Positions 57,070-64,000 of a stretch of 64,000 nt of DNA are shown here, one piece after another; the stretch's first letter is position 1; every line of letters begins with the position of its first letter. Where the stretch lies: NCBI GenBank assembly GCA_016205975.1, contig JACQSK010000012.1:38613-102612 (forward strand). The letters run 5' to 3'. A model generated the notes under the pieces. It searched no databases. It worked only from the letters and a program-made list of their open reading frames with translations, and was not told the origin of the DNA. Source of the DNA: Candidatus Uhrbacteria bacterium (GTDB lineage: Bacteria > Patescibacteria > ABY1 > SG8-24 > GWF2-40-263). The position numbers and the translations under genes were made by a program.

Positions 57070-58548
57070 TTAGGATGAAGGAAAGCCTGGGTTAGGATCC
57101 ACCGGCGGCGGGGTAAACTCGTTGCGCGCGGCTGTGGCAAACGGTGCGAAGCTGGCGGCTTCCGACTCCTTGGCCGCAGAGGGAGGCGGCGCGCCATGGC
57201 GCGTTTCGAGGTTCATGAACGAGGCGCGCTTTTTTTCAAAGAAGAGTCGGACCATGCCCGTGGGGCCGTTGCGGTGCTTGGCGATATGGACCTCGGCGAT
57301 GTTGACTTCCTCTGGCGGGATGTCTTCGGTGCGGAAGCCTCTGTCCGCCGCCTTGCGATAGATGAACAGGACCACGTCCGCGTCCTGTTCGATGGAGCCG
57401 GAGTCGCGCAAGTGCGATAGACGCGGAATGGCCGGCTTGTTGAGTTCTACCGCGCGCGACAGCTGTGCGAGCGCGAGCACGGGAACGTTCAGTTCCTTGG
57501 CGATCTGCTTCAGTCCGCGAGAAATCTCCGAGACCTCCTGCACGCGGTTGTCCGAACCCTTTGAGGAGCGACCCTCCATGAGCTGGAGATAATCGACGAT
57601 GATGATGCCCAGGCCGTGTTCGGTCTTCAGGCGCCGCGCCTTGGTGCGCAGCTGCATGACGTTGAGCGCCGCGCTGTCGTCGATGAAGATTGGAGCCTCC
57701 GACAGCTCTCCCAGCGCGCGGCCGATGCGCGGGAAGTCGTCGTCTTGGTCCGAGAGGCGCCCCGTACGCAGTTTCCACAAGTCGACGTTGGCCTGCGCGC
57801 AGATCATGCGGTCGACCAGTTGTTCCTTGGACATTTCCAGCGAAAAGAATCCAACCGGGATTTTTGCTTCCACGCCGATCTGGCGCGCCATATCCAGCGC
57901 GAGCGACGTCTTTCCCACGGAAGGACGCGCGGCCAAAATGACCAGGTCGGACTTTTGTAGGCCCGCGAGCAAGCTGTCGAGTTCCCGGAAGCCCGTCGTC
58001 AGACCGCGCAGTTTTCCGCGATCGCGATGCAGCTCGTCAATGCGGTCGAACGCATCGTGCAGGACGCTGCGGATGGAGACGAACGTGTTCTTGTTGAATT
58101 TTTCCGAGACGTTGAACAGCGCGCGCTCGGCCGCGTCTAGGGACATCTCTACGTCCTCGTTCTCTTCAAATCCGATCTGCGTGATCTCGGAAGCCGCCGA
58201 GAGCAAGCGGCGCAGCGTGGCCTTTTTTTGGACGATCTCGCCGTAGTGCACGACGTGGCCTGCGGTAGGAACCGTATTGGCGAGTTCGACCAGATACGCG
58301 CGGCCTCCCACGCGCGTGAGCAGATCCGCCTCCTCCAGTCGGTTGCCCACCGAGAGGATGTCGATGGGATCATGGTGCTCGAAGAGCTGGAGCATGGCGT
58401 CGTAAATCTTTTGGTGCGCCTCACGATAAAAATCATCGGCGTGCAGACTGTCCGCCACTTTAATGACGGCGTCTTTGTCGATGAGCAGGCATCCCAGCAG
58501 GGACTGTTCCGCTTCCAGGTTTTGAGGAGGAATACGATCCTTAGCCAT
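57070..58548 (-). CDS. dnaB: Replicative DNA helicase DnaB
   Basis: DnaB (492 residues) unwinds the replication fork and binds DnaG. N-terminal domain PPQNLEAEQSLLGCLLIDKD, RecA-like domain with Walker A AARPSVGKTSLALDMA, SLEMSKEQLVDRM, IIIVDYLQLMEG and the Arg finger region IEQDADVVLFIYR. No intein. Start ATG 58548; a TTG further upstream would add 13 residues. No Shine-Dalgarno. Confidence 0.97.
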   Translation of the reverse strand: MAKDRIPPQNLEAEQSLLGCLLIDKDAVIKVADSLHADDFYREAHQKIYDAMLQLFEHHDPIDILSVGNRLEEADLLTRVGGRAYLVELANTVPTAGHVVHYGEIVQKKATLRRLLSAASEITQIGFEENEDVEMSLDAAERALFNVSEKFNKNTFVSIRSVLHDAFDRIDELHRDRGKLRGLTTGFRELDSLLAGLQKSDLVILAARPSVGKTSLALDMARQIGVEAKIPVGFFSLEMSKEQLVDRMICAQANVDLWKLRTGRLSDQDDDFPRIGRALGELSEAPIFIDDSAALNVMQLRTKARRLKTEHGLGIIIVDYLQLMEGRSSKGSDNRVQEVSEISRGLKQIAKELNVPVLALAQLSRAVELNKPAIPRLSHLRDSGSIEQDADVVLFIYRKAADRGFRTEDIPPEEVNIAEVHIAKHRNGPTGMVRLFFEKKRASFMNLETRHGAPPPSAAKESEAASFAPFATAARNEFTPPPVDPNPGFPSS

Positions 58549-58600
58549 AGTCGCGACGCATCTTATCACGCGCGAGATGAGAAGCAAGGTGCGGTTGTGT

Positions 58601-58606
58601 TATAAT
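58601..58606 (+). promoter_or_regulatory. -10 box of the permease gene
   Basis: TATAAT, with TGT just before (extended -10 like), lies 11 nt before the ATG. Confidence 0.5.
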
Positions 58607-58617
58607 CTGAGCGAAAG

Positions 58618-59787
58618 ATGTGGATGAATATGGTCCATCCTAACATTCCGTTTTTGCGCTCAGTGGGACTCATGATCGGCGCGATCGTGGGCGTGGGGGT
58701 TTTTGGTTTGCCGTATGCGTTCGCGCAAAGCGGGTTGGCGCTGGGGCTTCTGGAGCTCTTTGCGATCGGCGGGTTGGTTTTGGTGCTGAACCTGATGTTC
58801 GCGGAGGTCGTCACGCAGACGCATGGCTCCCATCGGCTCGTCGGCTATGTGGCGCACTACCTTGGAGGCCGGTGGAAATACGCCGCGCTCACAGCCATGG
58901 CCTGCGCGATCTGGGGCGCGATGCTGGCCTACATGATCGTGGGCGGGACGTTCCTGTCCCTGTTGTTTTCCGTGAGCGCGCCTGAGACGCGCACGGCGCT
59001 CTCGTTTGTGGTGGGCATTGTGGCCGCGGGGTTCATTTGGGGCGGACTGCGGTTTGCCGCGCGCGTGGAAATCCTGGTCGTCCTGTTCCTGCTCTTCCTG
59101 TTCGCGTTCGTTATTTTCGCAAGCGTGCCGCATCTGTCGGTCGCCAACCTACTGACCTTGGACATCGGCAAAGCGTTCATCCCTTATGGCGTGATCCTCT
59201 TCGCGCTCTCAGGATCCGGCATCGTGCCTGAGATGAAAGCCGTACTGGGTACTGGGCATAAGCGCTCGCTCGTGAGCGCCATCCTCTTGGCTGTCGCGGT
59301 CATCGTCGCGCTCTATACGCTGTTTAGTTTCGCGGTTGTAGGCGCGACAGGAGCGGCCACGACGTCGATGTCCTTCGACGGCCTCGCGCTCGTCTTGGGT
59401 GATGGCTTTGTCCTGGTGGCGGCCCTCTTGGGAGCCCTGACGATTTTTTCCATTTATCTGGTCCTGGGCGTCGAGCTCCTGAACATTCTAAAATTTGATT
59501 TCCGCCTTCCGCACCCGCAGGCCTGGCTCCTCACGACGGCCGTTCCCGTCCTCTTGTTCGCTTTGGGTCTGCGCGAGTTCATCACCATCGTGGGGTTCGT
59601 GGGCGGCGTGTTCGGAGGGTTCGTGAGCATCCTGGTCGCGCTTACGTATTGGAAGATGCGGTTGAGTCCCTGGTGCCGCACGCACCACTGCGTGAACTTC
59701 CCCGCGCCGTTGACCTGGGTGCTTGTAGGTATTTTCGCCATCGGGATGCTTTTGGAGATCGTTCAGACGTTTACCTTAACGCTTTAA
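58618..59787 (+). CDS. Amino-acid permease (aromatic/HAAAP-like)
   Basis: 389 residues and eleven hydrophobic helices. The start IGAIVGVGVFGLPYAFAQSG matches the first unwound helix of HAAAP/AAAP transporters (TyrP, TnaB, Mtr), whose substrates are Trp, Tyr or Ser; SGSGIVPEMKAVLG fits the helix-6 break. Import of amino acids fits an organism with few biosynthetic genes. Divergent from dnaB. Substrate not provable. Confidence 0.85.
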   Translation: MWMNMVHPNIPFLRSVGLMIGAIVGVGVFGLPYAFAQSGLALGLLELFAIGGLVLVLNLMFAEVVTQTHGSHRLVGYVAHYLGGRWKYAALTAMACAIWGAMLAYMIVGGTFLSLLFSVSAPETRTALSFVVGIVAAGFIWGGLRFAARVEILVVLFLLFLFAFVIFASVPHLSVANLLTLDIGKAFIPYGVILFALSGSGIVPEMKAVLGTGHKRSLVSAILLAVAVIVALYTLFSFAVVGATGAATTSMSFDGLALVLGDGFVLVAALLGALTIFSIYLVLGVELLNILKFDFRLPHPQAWLLTTAVPVLLFALGLREFITIVGFVGGVFGGFVSILVALTYWKMRLSPWCRTHHCVNFPAPLTWVLVGIFAIGMLLEIVQTFTLTL

Positions 59788-59808
59788 TTTATTTCGGCTT
59801 AGGGTTCT

Positions 59809-59828
59809 GCGGGAGCAGTGGCTCCCGC
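59809..59828 (+). terminator. GC-rich hairpin after the permease gene (weak terminator)
   Basis: GCGGGAG-CAGTGG-CTCCCGC without a T tract. Confidence 0.45.
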
Positions 59829-59857
59829 CTATTCCTCGTTATTGTCTCGCTTATTCT

Positions 59858-60289
59858 ATGCCATCCTTTCACTTCACCCAGCGCTGGTTCGCGTTCTTCC
59901 TGCTCTATTTTGTCGTCTGGTATCCGGTCTCCTTTGCGATCGTGAGTGCCTACCAGGTGACCGGACAGCCGGTGCTCTACATCGCCGCAAATATTTTTAC
60001 TCCGCTGTGGACGCTCTTCATGAGCTATCTGTATTTTCGTAAGGCAGAGAACAATTGGACCGCGCGCCTCGCGACTGCGCTGGGATGGATGGTCCTCATG
60101 TTTACGCTGGCGATCTTGTTGGTGAGGCCCGTGTACGGCCTGGGCTGGACGAGCATCGCTAACTGGGACGTCGTGAACGCCAACTGGATCAATGTCGTGG
60201 CGATCGTGGTCGGGGCGCTGGCCGCCGTGAGATCTGAGCAGAGGTCTTCAAAGATAAAACCCACCGTGACGGTGGGGAGAGATCGCTAG
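59858..60289 (+). CDS. Four-helix membrane protein, unknown
   Basis: 143 residues with four hydrophobic helices (about 10-30, 38-58, 70-90, 110-128) rich in Trp and Tyr, and a basic tail. No domain recognised. Convergent with the gene at 60286, overlapping it by 4 bp; a CCCACC/GGTGGG hairpin lies near its 3' end. No Shine-Dalgarno. Confidence 0.72.
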   Translation: MPSFHFTQRWFAFFLLYFVVWYPVSFAIVSAYQVTGQPVLYIAANIFTPLWTLFMSYLYFRKAENNWTARLATALGWMVLMFTLAILLVRPVYGLGWTSIANWDVVNANWINVVAIVVGALAAVRSEQRSSKIKPTVTVGRDR

Positions 60290-60618
60290 GCGCTGAGCTC
60301 GGGAATGGTGCGTGCGGAGCGCGAGCCAAGCCAGGTGCTGGCGATGTCGTGGTGGCCGGCCAGGAATTGCATCCAGGCATCGTGTTCCTCTTTGAACCAG
60401 GCGAGGAGCTCGTCCAGGCTGTCGCGTTCCAGGTTTCTGGAACGGATCCAGTGGCGCACCTCGAGAAGGGCGTTTTCAAGATCGTGGTTTTCCACCCGCA
60501 GGGCGTCGAACGCCTTCCTGTTTCCGTCGTAGAGCACGATGCACACGGCGCGCTCGCCGTCTTCCACGAATACGTTGGCCTCGAAGTGCCGCGCCCTGAA
60601 CGAGTCGAGCTTGAGCAT
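60286..60618 (-). CDS. Hypothetical protein, 110 aa
   Basis: A soluble protein with VEDGERAVCIVLYDGNRKAF and a helical end (SLDELLAWFKEEHDAWMQFL). The ATG at 60618 has AGGAGG 4 nt upstream; an upstream start would add 8 residues. No family recognised. Single gene, convergent with the membrane protein gene. Confidence 0.72.
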   Translation of the reverse strand: MLKLDSFRARHFEANVFVEDGERAVCIVLYDGNRKAFDALRVENHDLENALLEVRHWIRSRNLERDSLDELLAWFKEEHDAWMQFLAGHHDIASTWLGSRSARTIPELSA

Positions 60619-60703
60619 GGGACCTCCTGTGGCAGATCGCATCGCGATTCTCAGACCCGTCTGGAATCACGACGCGAACAGGATACAGGAAAAATCGGAG
60701 TTG

Positions 60704-61558
60704 TCAATTTCTCGAGCGCGGTTCGCCATCTCCTCTCCGCTGTAAATCATACGCCTTGAGAATGTTCACAAGCAACAAGGCGACCGTCATGGGGCCCACG
60801 CCGCCTGGAACCGGAGTGATCGCGCCGGCGATTGGAGCGACCGCATTGAAGTCTACGTCGCCCTTGAGCCCGGCGTCCGTGCGCGTCGTGCCGACATCGA
60901 TGACGACCGCGCCGGGCTTGACTCCATCGCGCGTGATGAGTCCTGGCTGCCCAACCGCGACGATCAAGACGTCGGCGGTACGCGTCTGCGCAGAGAGATC
61001 GGGAACGTCAGGGGCGAGGACAACGGCCGAGATTCCTTGTTCGCGCAGGAGGATTTTGAGCGGTTTGGCAAACAGAGGAGAGGAGACGATGGTGGCGGTT
61101 GAACCGGTTCTGTGCGGCGCCTCACTAATCAGTTTCATGATGCCCAAGGCTACGGCCGAGGCAATGGCGGGTTTCCCGCTCTCCAGCCGTTCAAGATTCA
61201 TTGGATGAAAACCGTCGACGTCTTTCATCGGATCGATCGCGGCGATCACGTGGTCGGCGTCCTGCGCGGGCAATGGGAGCTGGACGAGGATGCCATGGAT
61301 CTCTTCGCGTGCGTTCAGTTCGCGGATTTTTTTGATGAGAGCCTCTTCCGACTCGTCGGCGGCGTATGACCACTGTTCAAATCGAATGCCCGCCTGCGCA
61401 CAGGCGCGTGCCTTGAGCGCGACATACGTGTGGCTGGCGGGATCGTCGCCTACCAAAATCACCGCGAGGCCCGGAGGCGTCGGGAGCGCCGCAACACGCG
61501 TTTTGACTTTCTCGCGAATCGCCTCAGCGAGTTTCTTTCCGTCCAGGATCGTTGCCAT
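60704..61558 (-). CDS. folD: Methylenetetrahydrofolate dehydrogenase/cyclohydrolase FolD
   Basis: FolD interconverts methylene-, methenyl- and formyl-THF in the one-carbon cycle. The 284-residue protein has SHTYVALKARACAQAGI (catalytic Tyr/Lys), GILVQLPLP, KDVDGFHPMN and a closing TPVPGGVGPMTVALLL. The usual PCTP segment reads IASAVALG, and the NADP-loop GRSNIVGKP reads SSPLFAKP, so cofactor binding may have changed. glyA lies nearby and supplies methylene-THF. Confidence 0.94.
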   Translation of the reverse strand: MATILDGKKLAEAIREKVKTRVAALPTPPGLAVILVGDDPASHTYVALKARACAQAGIRFEQWSYAADESEEALIKKIRELNAREEIHGILVQLPLPAQDADHVIAAIDPMKDVDGFHPMNLERLESGKPAIASAVALGIMKLISEAPHRTGSTATIVSSPLFAKPLKILLREQGISAVVLAPDVPDLSAQTRTADVLIVAVGQPGLITRDGVKPGAVVIDVGTTRTDAGLKGDVDFNAVAPIAGAITPVPGGVGPMTVALLLVNILKAYDLQRRGDGEPRSRN

Positions 61559-61610
61559 AATGACCGCGAGATCATATCATGCACCCAAGATTCACTCAAC
61601 GCCCTCATCT

Positions 61611-62222
61611 ATGCACCGACTTATTTTTGCAACGCACAACCAAGGGAAGGTGAAGGAGATGCGGGCGCTCATGGAGCGCCTCGGGTTGGAGATTTTGAGT
61701 GCGGACGAGGCGGGCGTCCACGAAGACCCTACAGAGGACGGTGCCACGTTCGAGGAGAACGCTCTCAAGAAGGCTAGGTTCATTGTTGAACAAACGGGAG
61801 AGTGGGCCGTGGCGGACGATTCGGGGATTATGATTGATGCCCTCGACGGCCGTCCTGGTGTGCACACGGCGCGATGGGCAGGGGAAAACGCGGGCGACGA
61901 AGGACTCATAAGGCATGCGCTCGAGGAACTCAAGGGTGTCGAAGAACGTCGGCGAGGTGCGTCGTTTCACTCGGTGGTCGCGCTCGTGTCGCCTGGGGGA
62001 GAGGCATGGGCGTTCGAGGGCGTCCTCTCCGGCCGCATCACGGTTCTTCCTCGAGGAACGCCGCGCCCGAAGCTGCCATACGATTTGATTTTCCAGCCGT
62101 CCGGCAGCGACCGCACGTTCGCCGAAATGTCCGACGAAGAAAAGAACGCCATGAGCCACCGCGGCCAAGCGTTCCAAAAACTGAAAACGTTTCTTTCCTC
62201 CCAGAGGGTCGTCCATTCATAG
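61611..62222 (+). CDS. rdgB: RdgB/HAM1 non-canonical purine NTP pyrophosphatase
   Basis: The 203-residue enzyme removes ITP, dITP and XTP. HAM1 marks are LIFATHNQGKVKEMR, EDGATFEENALKKARFI, AVADDSGIMIDALDGRPGVH and a C-terminal MSHRGQAFQKL. The start ATG 61611 fits; frames extending upstream overlap folD on the other strand. Divergent from folD, whose start is 52 nt away. A long hairpin ends it. Confidence 0.95.
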   Translation: MHRLIFATHNQGKVKEMRALMERLGLEILSADEAGVHEDPTEDGATFEENALKKARFIVEQTGEWAVADDSGIMIDALDGRPGVHTARWAGENAGDEGLIRHALEELKGVEERRRGASFHSVVALVSPGGEAWAFEGVLSGRITVLPRGTPRPKLPYDLIFQPSGSDRTFAEMSDEEKNAMSHRGQAFQKLKTFLSSQRVVHS

Positions 62223-62223
62223 G

Positions 62224-62259
62224 GGTAACAACTTTTCGTATATACGAAAAAAAGTTACC
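62224..62259 (+). terminator. Bidirectional terminator between rdgB and glyA
   Basis: GGTAAC-(AA)-CTTTTCGTATATACGAAA hairpin closing with AAAAGTTACC; the inner TTTTCGTATATACGAAAA is a perfect palindrome. Confidence 0.7.
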
Positions 62260-62277
62260 AGCCTTATCTGGCCTCCG

Positions 62278-63561
62278 TTAGTAGGTCAGGTTCGGATAAA
62301 GAGGGAATCGGTCCGTCATCTCCTTGACGGACATTTTGATGGATGCGAGTTTGGTTTCATCACTCGCGTGCGTGATGGCCTCGTCGATCCATGAGCCGAT
62401 CGTCTCCATCTCCGCTTCGTGCATCCCGCGCGTGGTGAGCGCCGGTGTGCCAAGGCGGATGCCGGAGGGATCAAACGGCGTGCGCGGTTCAAAGGGAACC
62501 GTGTTTTTGTTGACCGTGATGCCGGCCAAGCTCAGCGCGCGTTCCGCCTGTTTTCCGGATACGTTTTTGTTCGTCAGGTTTACGACCATGAGGTGGTTGT
62601 CCGTGCCACCGGTGACTAGCTCGAATCCTTGCCGCACGAGCACGCTCGCGAGCGCCTTGGCATTTTTTACGATCTGGTGTCCGTACTCCTTGAAGTCTGG
62701 CTGTGCCGCTTCCTTGAGCGCGACCGCGATAGCGGCGGTTTGATGATTGTGCGGGCCGCCCTGCAGTCCTGGGATGATCGCGCGATCGATCAAGGTCGGG
62801 ATGTTCTCACGCGACACGTCGACCTTCTTGAGCGGCGTGGACGGATTTCCGTTGCACAGGATCATGGCCCCGCGTGGCCCCCGTAGCGTCTTGTGCGTGG
62901 TGGTCGTGATGACGTCAGCGATGCCCGCGGGCGAGGGATGGTCGCCCGAGACGATGAGACCGGCGACGTGAGAAACGTCCGCCAGCAGGAACGCACCCAC
63001 CGCATCCGCGACCCCGCGTGCCTTCTGCCAATCGATGATGCGCGGGTATGCCGTGGCGCCCACGATCACGAGCTTGGGCTTGTGCTCGAGCGCGAGCGAA
63101 AGCATGGCCTCGAAGTCCATCGTCCCGTCAGGCGCCGAGGTGTACTGGACGGATTTGTAATAGCGGCCGGAAAAATTGACGGGGAGGCCGTGGGTCATGT
63201 GACCACCGAAGAATAAGTTCATCCCCATGAGGGTATCTCCAGGCTCAAGAAGCGCGAACATCGTAGCGATGTTGGCCGCGCAGCCCGACGCAGGCTGAAC
63301 GTTCGCGTGGTTGACGCCGAACAACGCCTTCGCGCGGTCGCGCGCAAGATTCTCAATCACATCCACCCACTCGCACCCGCCGTAGTAGCGAGCCCCTGGA
63401 TATCCTTCCGAGTATTTGTTCGTTCCAATGCTTCCGAGCGCTTCAAGCACGGCTTCTGAAACAAAGTTCTCGCTTGGGATCATTTCCAATCCCTCTTGCT
63501 CACGTGCAAGTTCGCGGTTGAGTGCCTGCGAGACTTCTGGGTCGATTTTATTGAGATGCAT
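62278..63561 (-). CDS. glyA: Serine hydroxymethyltransferase
   Basis: GlyA makes glycine and methylene-THF from serine. 427 residues with the PLP lysine in TTTTHKTLRGPRGA (about residue 230), EMIPSENFVSEAVLEALGSI, NKYSEGYPGARYYGG and VNLTNKNVSGKQAERAL. Length is normal. No Shine-Dalgarno. TATAAC on the minus strand lies about 60 nt upstream (63616-63621 region). With folD it forms a minimal one-carbon module. Confidence 0.97.
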   Translation of the reverse strand: MHLNKIDPEVSQALNRELAREQEGLEMIPSENFVSEAVLEALGSIGTNKYSEGYPGARYYGGCEWVDVIENLARDRAKALFGVNHANVQPASGCAANIATMFALLEPGDTLMGMNLFFGGHMTHGLPVNFSGRYYKSVQYTSAPDGTMDFEAMLSLALEHKPKLVIVGATAYPRIIDWQKARGVADAVGAFLLADVSHVAGLIVSGDHPSPAGIADVITTTTHKTLRGPRGAMILCNGNPSTPLKKVDVSRENIPTLIDRAIIPGLQGGPHNHQTAAIAVALKEAAQPDFKEYGHQIVKNAKALASVLVRQGFELVTGGTDNHLMVVNLTNKNVSGKQAERALSLAGITVNKNTVPFEPRTPFDPSGIRLGTPALTTRGMHEAEMETIGSWIDEAITHASDETKLASIKMSVKEMTDRFPLYPNLTY

Positions 63562-63616
63562 AAGTTTGCTTGTGTGAGGGAATGATGTGAATAAGGAAGT
63601 ATGAGAACACGGGCTG

Positions 63617-64000
63617 TTATAACATAAACCTTAAGTCTGACCGTTGACTCTTGATTTTTTCCATCTCGGTCTGGGGGAGTCTGTTGAGCCAGACCTCCCA
63701 ACCAACCTTCTCAGGCAAGACAAGGCCCTGGGCAGAAGTGAGCCCGTTGAGGAAGAGGCGACCATGAATCTCACGTGGCAAGACGAGACCCTCGGCAGAG
63801 GTGAGGCCGTTGAGGGAGAGGTAGCCGCGGATCTCACGGGGCAGGGTGAGACCCTCGGCAGAGGTGAGGCCGTTGAGGTAGAGGTTGCCGCCTACTCTCA
63901 CAAGAGAGTCTGGGAGACGGACAGGGGGTTTGTCATGGAAATCGAGGTTTCCTTCAGTTTCAACAGAACCGTCAGAGTGGAAGATGAAGGTGTCATGGAC
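63617..64000 (-). CDS. 21-residue-repeat (leucine-rich-like) protein, 5' truncated
   Basis: The frame is open to the window end, so only the last 127 residues are present. After VHDTFIFHSDGSVETEGNLD there are three near-identical 21-residue units of the type GYLSLNGLTSAEGLVLPREI and one degenerate unit (WEVWLNRLPQTEM). The alternating Leu pattern indicates a beta-solenoid or leucine-rich fold for binding. Export cannot be judged without the start. Its stop is 55 nt upstream of glyA on the same strand. Confidence 0.8.
   Translation of the reverse strand, partial: VHDTFIFHSDGSVETEGNLDFHDKPPVRLPDSLVRVGGNLYLNGLTSAEGLTLPREIRGYLSLNGLTSAEGLVLPREIHGRLFLNGLTSAQGLVLPEKVGWEVWLNRLPQTEMEKIKSQRSDLRFML
63704..63892 (-). 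repeat. Three 63-bp tandem coding repeats
   Basis: Units at 63830-63892, 63767-63829 and 63704-63766 each encode a 21-residue unit; the core AACGGCCTCACCTCTGCC is nearly invariant among them at DNA level, implying recent duplication or gene conversion. Confidence 0.85.

Overview
The window is one contiguous stretch of a gene-dense, GC-rich bacterial chromosome. Gaps between genes are short, stop/start (ATGA) overlaps are common, and UGA is read as stop. There is no rRNA, CRISPR array or recognisable transposase or integrase gene. Several traits together suggest a Patescibacteria/CPR-type organism: a minimal informational gene set, a PilM/pseudopilin fragment, a membrane-anchored Clp ATPase, an unusually short HrcA, a MutY without its C-terminal 8-oxoG domain, and many small lineage-specific proteins. 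This placement is an inference from gene content; no phylogeny could be run.

Layout. 0-2.2 kb: 3' part of a beta-CASP nuclease plus two unknown proteins. 2.3-9.9 kb: tRNA(CAT)-metG, a NIF3-like protein, and a GCS2-type ligase divergent from metK, then an AstE/aspartoacylase-like hydrolase and a Cys/Met PLP enzyme. This block looks like methionine, SAM and gamma-glutamyl metabolism, with strong sigma-70 promoters and Shine-Dalgarno sites. 10-16 kb: lepA, recJ, rnhA, then pilM, a degenerate receiver and a pseudopilin. 16-23 kb: two tandem lumazine-synthase paralogues, two small membrane proteins, ligA, gatC-gatA-lgt. 23-28 kb: TrmB-like regulator, DUF218 protein, two paralogous small proteins, a secreted YARHG protein, tRNA-Ser(GGA), an Asp-box surface protein and a membrane protein. 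28-31 kb: dnaG-rpoD. 31-36 kb: degenerate Nudix protein, ECF sigma with a membrane partner, a candidate structured RNA, mutY with a CYTH phosphatase, greA. 36-42.6 kb: secreted protein, DEAD helicase, pseudouridine synthase, small membrane proteins, and a DUF917/unknown pair behind a long structured leader. 42.6-49.4 kb: degenerate PP2C, then CIRCE-hrcA-grpE-dnaK-ybaK-dnaJ-tgt. 49-56 kb: membrane Clp ATPase, WecA-like transferase, DUF192, rplU, ABC exporter. 56-64 kb: recR-ybaB-dnaB, amino-acid permease, folD, rdgB, glyA and a truncated 21-residue-repeat protein.

Two modes of translation initiation are visible. Most housekeeping genes lack a Shine-Dalgarno sequence and instead have a -10-like hexamer about 7-12 nt before the start codon, which suggests leaderless mRNAs. 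Accessory genes and the sulfur block carry GGAGG-type sites.

The most notable unexplained features are four. (1) A roughly 270-nt leader at 42.27-42.58 kb holds a strong promoter, a Trp/His-rich 24-codon ORF, a terminator and alternative inverted repeats. (2) A terminator-ended structured RNA candidate lies at 33.33-33.60 kb. (3) A 25-26-bp repeat from an intergenic inverted repeat at 4.2-4.4 kb also occurs in frame inside mutY. (4) Several enzyme-like proteins have lost catalytic residues (receiver, PP2C, Nudix, first AAA domain of Clp), which suggests that scaffolding or regulatory roles are common here.
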